64,000 nucleotides of DNA, taken from JBDGYW01 sp964518955. Its GTDB lineage: Bacteria > Gemmatimonadota > Gemmatimonadetes > Gemmatimonadales > GWC2-71-9. The DNA lies in assembly GCA_964518955.1 (NCBI GenBank), contig CAZFHS010000024.1:26695-90694 (forward strand). The letters run 5' to 3'. Under the pieces are notes generated by a model. The model was not told the DNA's origin and did no database searches. It saw only the letters and a list, made by a program, of their open reading frames with translations. The position numbers and the translations under genes were made by a program. This document shows positions 43,719 to 52,987 of this stretch, one piece after another; positions within the stretch are counted from its first letter, which is position 1; every line of letters starts with the position of its first letter.

Positions 43719-46434
43719 AACTCTGCGGCTGCTGATTCTCGAGGACACGCCTTCGGATGCCGAACTGGCGGAGCGCGAGTTGCTGCGGGCGGGAATGGCG
43801 TTCGAGTCACGCCGCGTGGACAGCCGCGAAGACTTCATGGAGCAATTGCGGGAGTTTCGGCCCGATTTGATTGTGTCAGACTACTCGTTGCCGGCGTTCG
43901 ACGGCATGACCGCGCTGGGCCTTGCTCGAGAACACGCCCCCCAGGTGCCGGTAGTGATGTTCACCGGAACGATAGACGAGGAGACCGCGGTCGAATGCAT
44001 AAAGGCCGGCGCCGCGGACTACGTATTGAAAGACAGGCCGGCGCGCCTCGCATCAGCGGTGCAGACTGCTCTGAAACGAGTGCGCTGTCATGTAGACCGG
44101 GAGGAAGCAGAGTCTAACCTGCAAGCGTCGGAACAACGGTGGCACGCAGTGGTGGAGTCAGCCAACGACGCGATTGTGGCGGCAGATGCCAGTGGCGTGA
44201 TCAACTCCTGGAATCGCTCCGCGGAGAGTTTGTTCGGTTACCGTGCGGACGAGGCCATCGGTGAATCCCTCACTCTGATCATACCCGAACGGTTTCGGGA
44301 ACTGCACACCGCGGAGTGGGGGAATTCCATTGCTACGGAGCGGCCTACTGTAATTGGGCGGACCATCGAGGTGGCCGCCGTGCGAAAGGACGGCTCCGAG
44401 CTGCCCGTAGAACTCTCGCTCGGGGCTTGGGAAAACGACGGAGGCAGGCTTTACACTGCTATCATAAGGGACATAAGCGAGCGTAAAGCGGCCCGCGTGG
44501 CCCTGGAGGAGCTTAGCGGTCTGTACGACCTGATCCTCAACTCCGTGGGTGAGGGGATTTTCGGGATGGACGAAACGGGGAAAACGACGTTCGTGAATCC
44601 GGCCGCGAGAAGGCTGTTGGGCTGGACGGCCGGCGAATTGCTCGGTAGATCGGCCCATGAGGCGTTTCACCAGTGTGGATCGGAATCCGACGCGGTACCG
44701 GCGTCGGATTGCCAAATCTTGGCGGCGATGCGAGACGGCACGACGTATCGGGGTCACGACGATCGGTTCTTCACATCCTCCGGCACCACAGTGCAGGTGG
44801 ACTGGGTCAGTACGCCGATGGAAGTAGACGGATCAATAGTCGGTGCTGTGGTGACCTTCTCTGACGTCACCTCTCGCAGGGCCGCCGAAGCGTCGCTGCG
44901 CAAGTCCGAAGCCGAATACCGCGGCCTGGTTGAAAATGCCACCTACGGCATCTATCGGTCACACCCGACAAAGGGCTTTCTAACCGTCAACAGCGCGCTG
45001 GTTGCAATGCTCGGCTACGGGACCGCCGAGGAACTTCTCGACGTCAGCCTTGAGACCGAGCTTTATGTGAAACCATCAGATCGCAACCGTCTACTCGAAA
45101 AATTCCGCAATTCGGACCGGGTCGACGGAGTCGAGGTTGATTGGACGAAAAAAGACGGCAGCCGTATAACCGTGCGCCTGAGCGGACGGATCTTGCACTC
45201 AGACGAAGGTTCGGTCGAGGGCTTCGAGATGATTGCCGCGGATGTGACGGATCGAAGAAAGCTCGAGTCACAGCTGCGCCAGGCCCAGAAAATGGAGGCC
45301 GTGGGGCGGCTGACGGGAGGGATCGCTCACGACTTCAACAACCTGCTTTCGGTGATTCTGGCCAACACACAGATACTCCTGCCCGATGCCGCCAATCTTC
45401 ACGGTTTCCGTGCCGGACTCGCGGAAATCGAGGGCGCCGCATCGCGGGCTGCGGCCATGGTAAAACAGCTCCTTGGGTTCAGCCGGCACGCCGACCTCTC
45501 TCTCACGGCGACCGACCTCGGGGCGGTCGTCGATGAGGTCGCATCCCTGCTGCAGCGGTTGCTGCCGGCGGATATAGAGGTGAAGCTCCACGCGCCGGAA
45601 CGCGCGAGCATGGCGGTGGCCGACGCAGGTGCCGTAGAACAGATCCTGCTCAACCTGGCCACCAACGCACGAGATGCGATGCCCGATGGCGGGGGCCTGA
45701 CCATCGAGGTGAACCACAAACGGCTGCGTGAAGCAGACAAGTGGGAGACGCCTTGGGTGGTACCAGGCGAATACGTGTGTGTGGCCGTAACGGACACCGG
45801 TTTCGGTATGGACAAAACAACGGCGGCTATGATGTTCGAGCCGTTCTTCACCACCAAACCCCCGGGCGTCGGGACCGGTTTGGGAATGGCGATGGTTTAC
45901 GGGTTGATGAAGCAGCACAGCGGATTCGTGCACGCCTATAGCGAGCCGAACAAAGGAACCACAATAAAGCTCTATTTCCCCGCATCACAGACGGAAGCGA
46001 AAGCGGAGGCAAGCACCTCAGCATGCCTCGAGCAGTGCGGCGGTACCGAGACGATCTTGCTGGTTGAGGATGAAGAAGCTCTACGGCGCACCGGGCAGTT
46101 GGTTCTGGAGCGTCTCGGCTACTCAGTGATAACTGCCGCAGATGGCGCGGATGCGCTCAAACAGTACGAGGCCGATTCATCAGCCATCGACCTGATTATC
46201 TCCGACGTTGTGATGCCGAAGATGGGAGGTCAGGACCTCTTGAAGGAGCTGCGATTGGCTGGGGACGACGTGCCATTCATTCTGGCCAGCGGATACCGAG
46301 AGTGTGACACACAGGAGCGAGCGGCCATCGCGCTCACGGTACCCTACCTGCAGAAACCTTGGACCGTGCAAGAGTTGGCTCATCAAGTGCGTTCTGCATT
46401 GGATGAGTCACCCCTCCAAGGAGTCATATCATGA
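43711..46434 (+). CDS. Hybrid histidine kinase: receiver-PAS(3)-HisKA-HATPase-receiver
   Basis: 907 residues from ATG 43711 (GGGAG site), overlapping the previous stop by 8 bp. First receiver has LLILEDTPSDAELAE, LIVSDYSLPAFDG and YVLKDRP. Three PAS domains lie between about 130 and 515. HisKA TGGIAHDFNNLLSVILANTQ and HATPase (NLATNARDAMPDGGG, TGFGMD, PPGVGTGLGMAMVYGLMKQH) follow. The terminal receiver has ILLVEDEEALRR, LIISDVVMPKMGG and YLQKPWT. No membrane segments. The end overlaps the next hybrid kinase by ATGA. Confidence 0.93.
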   Translation: MTETLRLLILEDTPSDAELAERELLRAGMAFESRRVDSREDFMEQLREFRPDLIVSDYSLPAFDGMTALGLAREHAPQVPVVMFTGTIDEETAVECIKAGAADYVLKDRPARLASAVQTALKRVRCHVDREEAESNLQASEQRWHAVVESANDAIVAADASGVINSWNRSAESLFGYRADEAIGESLTLIIPERFRELHTAEWGNSIATERPTVIGRTIEVAAVRKDGSELPVELSLGAWENDGGRLYTAIIRDISERKAARVALEELSGLYDLILNSVGEGIFGMDETGKTTFVNPAARRLLGWTAGELLGRSAHEAFHQCGSESDAVPASDCQILAAMRDGTTYRGHDDRFFTSSGTTVQVDWVSTPMEVDGSIVGAVVTFSDVTSRRAAEASLRKSEAEYRGLVENATYGIYRSHPTKGFLTVNSALVAMLGYGTAEELLDVSLETELYVKPSDRNRLLEKFRNSDRVDGVEVDWTKKDGSRITVRLSGRILHSDEGSVEGFEMIAADVTDRRKLESQLRQAQKMEAVGRLTGGIAHDFNNLLSVILANTQILLPDAANLHGFRAGLAEIEGAASRAAAMVKQLLGFSRHADLSLTATDLGAVVDEVASLLQRLLPADIEVKLHAPERASMAVADAGAVEQILLNLATNARDAMPDGGGLTIEVNHKRLREADKWETPWVVPGEYVCVAVTDTGFGMDKTTAAMMFEPFFTTKPPGVGTGLGMAMVYGLMKQHSGFVHAYSEPNKGTTIKLYFPASQTEAKAEASTSACLEQCGGTETILLVEDEEALRRTGQLVLERLGYSVITAADGADALKQYEADSSAIDLIISDVVMPKMGGQDLLKELRLAGDDVPFILASGYRECDTQERAAIALTVPYLQKPWTVQELAHQVRSALDESPLQGVIS

Positions 46435-49400
46435 ATCAGACCTCTCTGCCGGATTCGATCTCCGCCGCGGACGGACGTGATACAGGCATACAGCCCGCTC
46501 TTGCCAGATCGATGCTGGGACACAACATGGTCGCGGAAGTCGGCCACCTCAGCCTCATCTTCTTCATGGTCATACTACTCTGGAATGATGTCGAGCGTCT
46601 TCCGCTTGGTGGCTGGGCCGCGGCAGTCACGGGTGCGACGTTTTTCCGATTGTTCCTCCGGAGGCGATTTTCGACCCGCGGCTACCGCCCGAGAGATCTG
46701 TTTCGACTGGTTCGCCTGGTGGTGGTTCTGACCGCAATCGCGTGGAGTATCGGCCCGGTTGTGTTTGGGGCGGGCCTACCCGCCGCGCACTTTGCCCTCC
46801 TGATGGTTGTGTTTGCCGGACTCGTCGCCGCTGCCACCTCCACGCTCGTGGCCGACCGGCTGACCTTCCGGTTGTTTTCGACAATCTTGCTGCTCCCGTT
46901 GGCGGCAGTGTTGCTCCAGTCCGGCCAGACACGTTTCCATTTCATCGCGCTGTGCGTGATCGCTTTCTTCGGCGCCACGATGTGGCTGCAACATGCGAGG
47001 GCACACGAACAGCTGGTTCGGCGGTTGAGTTCCGAGGCGGCACTCGAGAAGAAGGAGCTTTACTATCGGACGCTGATGCATGCGCTCCACGAAGACATTA
47101 TGGTCATCGACCGCGACTACAGAATAAGTGACATCAACAACAGCGCGTTGCGCGCGACCGGCTACAAGCGGCAAGATGTGATCGGCCGTACTTGCTACGA
47201 GGTGTCTCACGGCTACACGGGACCATGCGACAAAAGTGGGGAAATCTGTGTACTTCAGGAGCTGTTTCGGTCAGGTAAACCTCAACAACACCGTCATATC
47301 CATGAGACCTCGGACGGAAGGAACATCCACGTCGACATACTGCTTTCGCCGCTCAGGGATGAGAACGGAAACGTAACAAAGGCTATCGAAGCGGGACGCG
47401 ACATCTCCGATCTCATGAATGCCCAGTATGCACTTCTGGAGAGTGAGGAGAAGCTCCGGGCAATCACATCCTCGGCGCAAGATGCAATTCTGATGATGGA
47501 CGACGCGGGTGCGGTCACGTTTTGGAACGAAGCCGCGGAGCGTGTTCTCGGCTATCGGGCGGAAGAGGTGCTCGGCGCCGACCTCCACGAGTTGATAGCA
47601 CCTGAGCGGTTTTGCGCGGCACACGACGCTGCGTTCCCCGACTTCGTTGAGACGGGTAATGGTCCTGCTGTTGGGCAGACTCTCGAGTTGGCAGCCGTTA
47701 GAAAGGACGGAGAAGAAATACCGGTCGAACTCTCGCTTTCCTCAGCGCTGCTGGACGGCCGGTGGAACGCCATCGGCATCATCCGCGACATCAGTGAACG
47801 TAAGCGAGTGGAAACAGAACTCGCGAGTCTGGCAGCGGTACCCGAGCAAAACCCCAATCCGGTCGTCGAAGTGGACTATCACGGCAAGCTCAGGTACATG
47901 AACGGTGCGGCGAAACAGAGTTTCCCGACGCTGAGCAGGGAGCTGAGTGACTCCCCGCTGACGAGTGATGTGCGTGAGGTCGCGACCACGCTCGCAGAAT
48001 CCGGCGAAGAGTGGCTGGCCCGGGAGGTCGATGTGAAGGGCCGCGTGTTCGAGGAGAAGATCTGCGTTGTTCCGACGAGAGACAGGATCCGTATCTTCGC
48101 GCACGATGTGACCGAACGTAACCGCGCCATGGAGGCCTTGCGCCGGTCACTGAGTGAGGTTGAAAAAGCCCAGCGCGAGCTGCAGGCACAAGCGGTCGAA
48201 TTGACGGCCGCCCGCGACGTTGCTGAGACGGCGGCACAGGCCAAATCGGCGTTTCTGGCCACCATGAGTCACGAGATTCGAACCCCCATCCACGGTGTGC
48301 TCGGAACGCTCGATCTGATGCTCGACGACGAGCTCAACGACGAGCAACGGCGCCTGGCACAGCAGGCGTACGACTCTGGAGAAACTCTACTGAGGGTCGT
48401 CAACGACGTCCTGGATTTCACGAAAATCGAAAGCGGCCGCCTGGAACTCGAAGAGATAACATTCGATCCGGTCGGCCTCTCGGAAGCCGTTGTACGAATG
48501 CTCGTCGTCAAGGCGGTGGAGCAAGGGCTCGAGCTAGTCTGCGACGTGCGTCCAGGCGTACCGCGCGCCGTGCGTGGCGACCCCAGCCGCATTCGTCAGG
48601 TGCTCACTAACTTGGTGGGGAATGCCGTCAAGTTCACCACCGACGGTGAGGTCGTGGTTCTGGTCGATTGGATCGGCCGGACCGATGGGACGGTTGACCT
48701 GGTTTTTTCGGTAAGGGATACAGGCATAGGCATTCCACCCGAGAAACTCGAGACGATCTTCGAGGAATTCAACCAGGTCGACGTCTCGACGAGCCGCAGG
48801 TACGGTGGCTCGGGTTTGGGTCTGGCGATCTCGACGCGGCTGCTGAACTTGATGGGCAGCCAAATGCACGTGACGAGTGAAGTCGGTCGCGGAAGTGAGT
48901 TTCGTTTCGTGGTCACGTTTCCGATCGAGGCAAACTGCCTTCGGGAGCCGGTCGGAGACATGGATTCCTTGCGCGGTATCCGAGTTTTGGTGGTAGACGA
49001 CAACGCCGTCAATAGACGAGTGGTCAAGGAGATGCTCACGGCGATCGGCATGGAGATCGTCGATGCGCCCGATGGCAACACGGCTCTCGGGCTATTGCGA
49101 TCGGCTCTTTCCGAAGGCAAGCCGTACGATCTCGGCATCATAGACGGGCACATGCCCGGCGTGGACGGCTATCAGCTCGTTGAGAGAATTCGGCGTGACA
49201 CGACTCTGGTGGTCACGAAACTCTTGATGCTCACGTCCGGCGGCCAGGCGGGCGACGGCAAGCGGTGTCGCGACTTGAATGTCTCAGCGTACCTCACAAA
49301 ACCGGTTACACGTTCGGAACTAATCGAGGCTCTCGTACAAGTGCTCGCCCCCAGTGTCCCGGCCCCCTCTGGCCAGCTCGTAACGCGACATTCCATTGAG

Positions 49401-50162
49401 GAAGGGCGCTCGAGAGTTCGGGTGCTATTGGCGGAAGACAACTCGGTAAATCAGCTCATTGCGGCGAGTCTGCTCAGAAAACGCGGCCACGAGGTGCGGG
49501 TGGTGGAAAACGGCAGACAGGCTGTGCACGCCGTCGCGGAGCACGAATACGATGTCGTGCTCATGGATGTGCAGATGCCCGAGTTGGACGGCTGGGCCGC
49601 GACTCGCGAGATCCGACAGATGCAGAAGTTCGAGCACCTCCCGATTGTCGCGCTCACGGCGCATGCCGGTGAAAGCGAGCGCAATACGTGCCGTCTGGCG
49701 GGAATGAACGGATATCTGCGCAAACCGTTCAAGCCGCACGAACTGTTTTCTGTGGTCGAAGGTTGGGGCGGCAGTGGAACAGATGGGGGAAACGGGAGTC
49801 AGCGCAGAGAGGGCGGCCAAAATCGCGAGCCTGTGGACCTGGGAGTACTGCGTGAGACCCTGGGGGATGCAGGGGACGATGAGGCGTTCCGCGTGGTATT
49901 GGACGTCTTCCTGGACGACGCACCTGAACGAATAGAGGCGGTCGAAAAGGCTGTCGCGTCGGGAGACACCGAAGCGGTCAAGAGGGCCGCACACGCTTTC
50001 AAGTCGTCTGCGGCGACGATCGGCGCGCTCGACTTGGCGGCAATGCTCGAGGGAATCGAGAATAACGGAGTTGCGGAGAATATGGATGCGGCTGCGGAGA
50101 AAGCGCGCGCATTGCGCGATGAGACAGATGCCGTTGTGGAGTTTTTGAAGACGAATCGGTGA
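46431..50162 (+). CDS. Membrane hybrid kinase with two receivers and an HPt domain
   Basis: 1243 residues from ATG 46431. About six membrane helices occupy residues 30-195. The first PAS (about 215-335) is Cys-rich, with GRTCYEVSHGYTGPC and a third Cys seven residues on, then HRHIH; two further PAS domains follow. HisKA LATMSHEIRTPIHGVLGTLD and HATPase (NLVGNAVKFT, DTGIGIPPEK, GGSGLGLAIS) are complete. Two receivers follow, with Asp in LGIIDGHMPGVDG and VVLMDVQMPELDG and Lys in YLTKPVT and YLRKPFK. The C-terminal HPt has AAHAFKSSAATIGA with the phospho-His. This is a BarA/EvgS-like phosphorelay protein that can feed the small receivers around it. Confidence 0.94.
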   Translation: MNQTSLPDSISAADGRDTGIQPALARSMLGHNMVAEVGHLSLIFFMVILLWNDVERLPLGGWAAAVTGATFFRLFLRRRFSTRGYRPRDLFRLVRLVVVLTAIAWSIGPVVFGAGLPAAHFALLMVVFAGLVAAATSTLVADRLTFRLFSTILLLPLAAVLLQSGQTRFHFIALCVIAFFGATMWLQHARAHEQLVRRLSSEAALEKKELYYRTLMHALHEDIMVIDRDYRISDINNSALRATGYKRQDVIGRTCYEVSHGYTGPCDKSGEICVLQELFRSGKPQQHRHIHETSDGRNIHVDILLSPLRDENGNVTKAIEAGRDISDLMNAQYALLESEEKLRAITSSAQDAILMMDDAGAVTFWNEAAERVLGYRAEEVLGADLHELIAPERFCAAHDAAFPDFVETGNGPAVGQTLELAAVRKDGEEIPVELSLSSALLDGRWNAIGIIRDISERKRVETELASLAAVPEQNPNPVVEVDYHGKLRYMNGAAKQSFPTLSRELSDSPLTSDVREVATTLAESGEEWLAREVDVKGRVFEEKICVVPTRDRIRIFAHDVTERNRAMEALRRSLSEVEKAQRELQAQAVELTAARDVAETAAQAKSAFLATMSHEIRTPIHGVLGTLDLMLDDELNDEQRRLAQQAYDSGETLLRVVNDVLDFTKIESGRLELEEITFDPVGLSEAVVRMLVVKAVEQGLELVCDVRPGVPRAVRGDPSRIRQVLTNLVGNAVKFTTDGEVVVLVDWIGRTDGTVDLVFSVRDTGIGIPPEKLETIFEEFNQVDVSTSRRYGGSGLGLAISTRLLNLMGSQMHVTSEVGRGSEFRFVVTFPIEANCLREPVGDMDSLRGIRVLVVDDNAVNRRVVKEMLTAIGMEIVDAPDGNTALGLLRSALSEGKPYDLGIIDGHMPGVDGYQLVERIRRDTTLVVTKLLMLTSGGQAGDGKRCRDLNVSAYLTKPVTRSELIEALVQVLAPSVPAPSGQLVTRHSIEEGRSRVRVLLAEDNSVNQLIAASLLRKRGHEVRVVENGRQAVHAVAEHEYDVVLMDVQMPELDGWAATREIRQMQKFEHLPIVALTAHAGESERNTCRLAGMNGYLRKPFKPHELFSVVEGWGGSGTDGGNGSQRREGGQNREPVDLGVLRETLGDAGDDEAFRVVLDVFLDDAPERIEAVEKAVASGDTEAVKRAAHAFKSSAATIGALDLAAMLEGIENNGVAENMDAAAEKARALRDETDAVVEFLKTNR

Positions 50163-50181
50163 AACCGTGGAAGGAACGACC

Positions 50182-50607
50182 ATGCACAAGATCCTGCTGG
50201 TAGACGACGATCCCGGACTCCTTTGCGGGATGGGCCGCGTGCTCAAAAAAGCTGGGTTCGACGTGCTCGAGACCACCGACGGCAGGCACGCAATCGAGCT
50301 GCTTCGGGACACCCATGTCGATCTGAGCATAGTCGATATCTTCATGCCCGGCGTAGACGGCATGGAGTTCATCATACGGGTAAAGCGGCACAATCCGGAC
50401 GCCAAGATAGTGGCGATTTCAGGTGGAGGCGCCCTCGAAAAATGCAACGTGCTGGAGATTGCACGTGCGTGCGGCGCCATACGCACGCTCACGAAGCCAT
50501 TCGAGCTTGCTGACCTCCTGAAAACCGTGAAAGAGGTGCTGAATCTCCAAAACTCTACCCATGGTGCCGAATACAGCTCCCAGGCGGCTGGTGAATGCAA
50601 CCGGTAA
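50182..50607 (+). CDS. Stand-alone receiver protein
   Basis: 141 residues from ATG 50182 with GGAAGGA upstream; a GTG at 50167 is possible. HKILLVDDDPGLLCGMGRVL, phospho-Asp in LSIVDIFMPGVDG, Ser in VAISGGGALE and Lys in TLTKPFE. The FMPGVDGMEFI type resembles receivers that pair with NtrB-like kinases. The end overlaps the next kinase gene by 13 bp. Confidence 0.9.
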   Translation: MHKILLVDDDPGLLCGMGRVLKKAGFDVLETTDGRHAIELLRDTHVDLSIVDIFMPGVDGMEFIIRVKRHNPDAKIVAISGGGALEKCNVLEIARACGAIRTLTKPFELADLLKTVKEVLNLQNSTHGAEYSSQAAGECNR

Positions 50608-51830
50608 CCGCTGCGGATCCGTATACCCGACCGGTACCGCCCCGGGCGCTCTTGCTGTCGGGTGCAGCGTTGCTCGTGTCGGTTGCGGGCGCGGTGTTCT
50701 TCCGGGAGGCGATGGCCGATTACGGGTTCCTCGTGTGGCTGCTCGCTTTGATCCCAGCATTCCTCTTGTGCCACTATCGCGGCTGGACTCGCATCACAAT
50801 AGTGCTAGGATCCACAATGGCGCTGCTGACTCTGGGTTGCGTTGTCAGCGTCGCGGCAGGTTGGCAGATGGCAGAATGGCCGGTGTTTCTTTTCATCGTC
50901 GCCACATATGTCGGGCTCGCATTGGGATGGGGCTGGTTCACCGAGGTAAAGCAAGTCGCGGAAGAACAGCAGGAAACAGAGCAAGAACTCCGGCTCACTC
51001 ATGCGCACCTCATGAAATCCCACGCCGACCTCAAGCTCGCACAATGGAAGCTCATAGAGGCCGAGAAGTTGGAGGCTGTGGGTCAGCTTGCCGCCGGGGT
51101 GGCGCACGAGGTCAAGAACCCTCTCATGACGCTCCTCACCGGCACACGCTACCTGGGTGAACACCTCAAAATCGAAGATGACAATGTACGCATGTTGTTG
51201 GATGACATGTTGGACGCGGTCGAGAGAGCCAATTCGGTCATCACGGGGCTGCTGGATTTCTCGGCACCACGCGAATTGAACCTGAACACTGCCGACCTGA
51301 ACGAGCTGGTCGAGCGGTCGGCGAAGATGGTGAAACACGAGCTGAACAAGGCCCACGTTTCACTGCGTACGAACCTGGCCGAAGACATCCCGGAGCTATT
51401 GCTGGACGGCTTCAAAATTCAACAGGTACTGGTGAACGTGTTCACGAACGCCGCACACGCGACTCCGAAGGGCGGCAGGATTGCCGCGCGTACATATAGA
51501 ACGGACTCGGTAGTTCTGGGTGCGGCAGCCGAGGCAGAGGGCCTTCTGGAGTCAGGGAGAGAAATGGTGGTTCTCGAGGTGGACGACACAGGCACCGGCA
51601 TAGCTCCGGAGCAATTATCCAAATTGTACGATCCTTTTTTCACGACGAAGCCTACCGGCAAGGGAACGGGGTTGGGTCTGGCGGTAACCCGCCAAATAGT
51701 AGACATGCACGGCGGCAAGATCGACATACGAAACCGCGACGAGGGCGGCGCCCGGGTTACGATCGTATTCAACGTTCCAGAGGAGGCGACAGATGGAGGA
51801 CAAGAAGCGAATACTGCTGGTGGACGATGA
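50595..51830 (+). CDS. Membrane histidine kinase (NtrB/ZraS-like)
   Basis: 411 residues from ATG 50595. Three to four membrane helices (residues about 17-115: ALLLSGAALLVSVAGAVF, FLVWLLALIPAFLL, FLFIVATYVGLALGWGWF) without a large periplasmic loop, then a coiled coil. HisKA GQLAAGVAHEVKNPLMTLLT with phospho-His; HATPase NVFTNAAHATPKGG, DDTGTGIAPEQ, GKGTGLGLAVTRQIVDMHGG. The preceding and following genes are receivers and overlap it on both sides, so phosphotransfer to both is expected. Confidence 0.93.
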   Translation: MQPVTAADPYTRPVPPRALLLSGAALLVSVAGAVFFREAMADYGFLVWLLALIPAFLLCHYRGWTRITIVLGSTMALLTLGCVVSVAAGWQMAEWPVFLFIVATYVGLALGWGWFTEVKQVAEEQQETEQELRLTHAHLMKSHADLKLAQWKLIEAEKLEAVGQLAAGVAHEVKNPLMTLLTGTRYLGEHLKIEDDNVRMLLDDMLDAVERANSVITGLLDFSAPRELNLNTADLNELVERSAKMVKHELNKAHVSLRTNLAEDIPELLLDGFKIQQVLVNVFTNAAHATPKGGRIAARTYRTDSVVLGAAAEAEGLLESGREMVVLEVDDTGTGIAPEQLSKLYDPFFTTKPTGKGTGLGLAVTRQIVDMHGGKIDIRNRDEGGARVTIVFNVPEEATDGGQEANTAGGR

Positions 51831-52170
51831 GGCTATGGTAACGCGTACCCTCTCACTGTACCTCGAGGCAACCGGCAAATATGAAATAAGGGCGCAGAAC
51901 CACGGCACGGATGCGGTAGCGACTGCCCGCGCGTTCAAGCCCGATATGGTGCTGTTGGATATCGTGATGCCCGACATAGATGGAGCCGAAGTCGCCGAAC
52001 AGCTGCAGGACGACCCGTCGCTCAAGGACATCCCGATCGTGTTCCTCACTGCGCTGGTGAGACCCGGAGAGGTGGCCGCCAGCGGCAGCGACATTGGAGG
52101 GTTTCCCTTCATTGCGAAACCGCTGGACCCCGACAAGATCATCGAATGCATCGAGAAGTACACTGCGTGA
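51793..52170 (+). CDS. Stand-alone receiver protein
   Basis: 125 residues from ATG 51793, with AGAGGAGG upstream, overlapping the kinase gene by 38 bp. KRILLVDDEAMVTRTLSLYL, phospho-Asp in MVLLDIVMPDIDG, Thr in IVFLTALVRPGE, Lys in FIAKPLDPDK. The ALVRPGEVAA segment with a Gly-rich stretch after it is found in receivers that sit beside NtrB-like kinases in delta-proteobacterial-type clusters. No output domain. Confidence 0.9.
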   Translation: MEDKKRILLVDDEAMVTRTLSLYLEATGKYEIRAQNHGTDAVATARAFKPDMVLLDIVMPDIDGAEVAEQLQDDPSLKDIPIVFLTALVRPGEVAASGSDIGGFPFIAKPLDPDKIIECIEKYTA

Positions 52171-52200
52171 GTGGTAACGCGAGGATCATGGAGCAAAGCC

Positions 52201-52911
52201 ATGAGCTCTGAGGACGAAGAACGCTCCGAACCGATCCCGATTGAATACCGCTTCAAGCTCCCGAATGAGCAGGAAGAGGTGTTCCGCCTCAAACTCGACC
52301 CGAAGACGCTGGAGCCGATCGGAAACCTGCCAGACGATTTTCCGCGGTGGACCCGACTGGATGTATCTCAGTGTACAAACTGCCCGCTGACAACAGCGGA
52401 TACAATACACTGTCCCGCAGCGGCGCATCTAGTGGGCCTGGTGCAGAGGTTCACTCAGGTTCTCTCCCACGAGATTGTTGAGGTGGATGTGGTCACCCGC
52501 GAGAGGCGCATCTCGCAGCAAATGGCGGCCCAGAGAGGGATTGGATCGCTGATGGGTTTGATAATGGCGGTGAGCGGCTGCCCGAACATGGAGTTCTTTC
52601 GCCCGATGGCTCGGTTCCACGTCCCCTGGGCAAGCGAGCAGGAAACGATCTTTCGTGCCGCATCCACCTATCTGCTCATGAAGTATATGGTGCCGGTCTC
52701 GGAGTCCCAGGCAACGTTGGAGCTAGACGGCCTGGTCCAGGTGTACAAGGCGTTGCACGAGGTAAACAAGGCCTTCATCGAGAGGCTCCACTCGGGCGGC
52801 GGTCTCGATGCAATCGTCAATGCGTTGGTAGTACTCGATACCTACACGCTCACGCTGCCATTCGCGATCCAGAACTCTTTGAAGGACCTGCAGCACCTGT
52901 TCACACGGTAA
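52201..52911 (+). CDS. Conserved-looking protein of unknown function at the end of the receiver chain
   Basis: 236 residues from ATG 52201 (in-frame GTG at 52171 also possible). The N-terminal 60 residues form beta strands (IPIEYRFKLPNEQEEVFRLK, then KTLEPIG). A CTNCPL...HCPAA segment with three Cys follows at about 59-73, then an all-helical region (LVGLVQRFTQVLSHEIVEVDV, a Gly/Cys-containing MAVSGCPNMEFFRPM, and long helices to the end). No membrane segment. I do not recognise the family with confidence. Its location 30 bp after a receiver and a histidine kinase suggests it is an output or scaffold of that phosphorelay. Confidence 0.65.
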   Translation: MSSEDEERSEPIPIEYRFKLPNEQEEVFRLKLDPKTLEPIGNLPDDFPRWTRLDVSQCTNCPLTTADTIHCPAAAHLVGLVQRFTQVLSHEIVEVDVVTRERRISQQMAAQRGIGSLMGLIMAVSGCPNMEFFRPMARFHVPWASEQETIFRAASTYLLMKYMVPVSESQATLELDGLVQVYKALHEVNKAFIERLHSGGGLDAIVNALVVLDTYTLTLPFAIQNSLKDLQHLFTR

Positions 52912-52987
52912 AACACAGATCGGACGAATTGCTAATGATACGGTGCTGCGGTATCGCAGTGTCGAGGATCTGTAAACAGGATTGCGC

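Noticed and set aside
45268..45933. Minus-strand frame of 221 codons with His-rich sequence
   Set aside because: Complement of the HATPase region of the hybrid kinase, with no homologous motif.
49425..50774. Minus-strand frame of 449 codons opposite the HPt hybrid kinase and following receiver
   Set aside because: It covers three independent well-supported plus-strand genes and shows no domain; length is an effect of high GC content.
52946..52959. CTGCG/CGCAG hairpin between the convergent genes as terminator
   Set aside because: Only 5 bp and no T-run; not better than background in GC-rich DNA.
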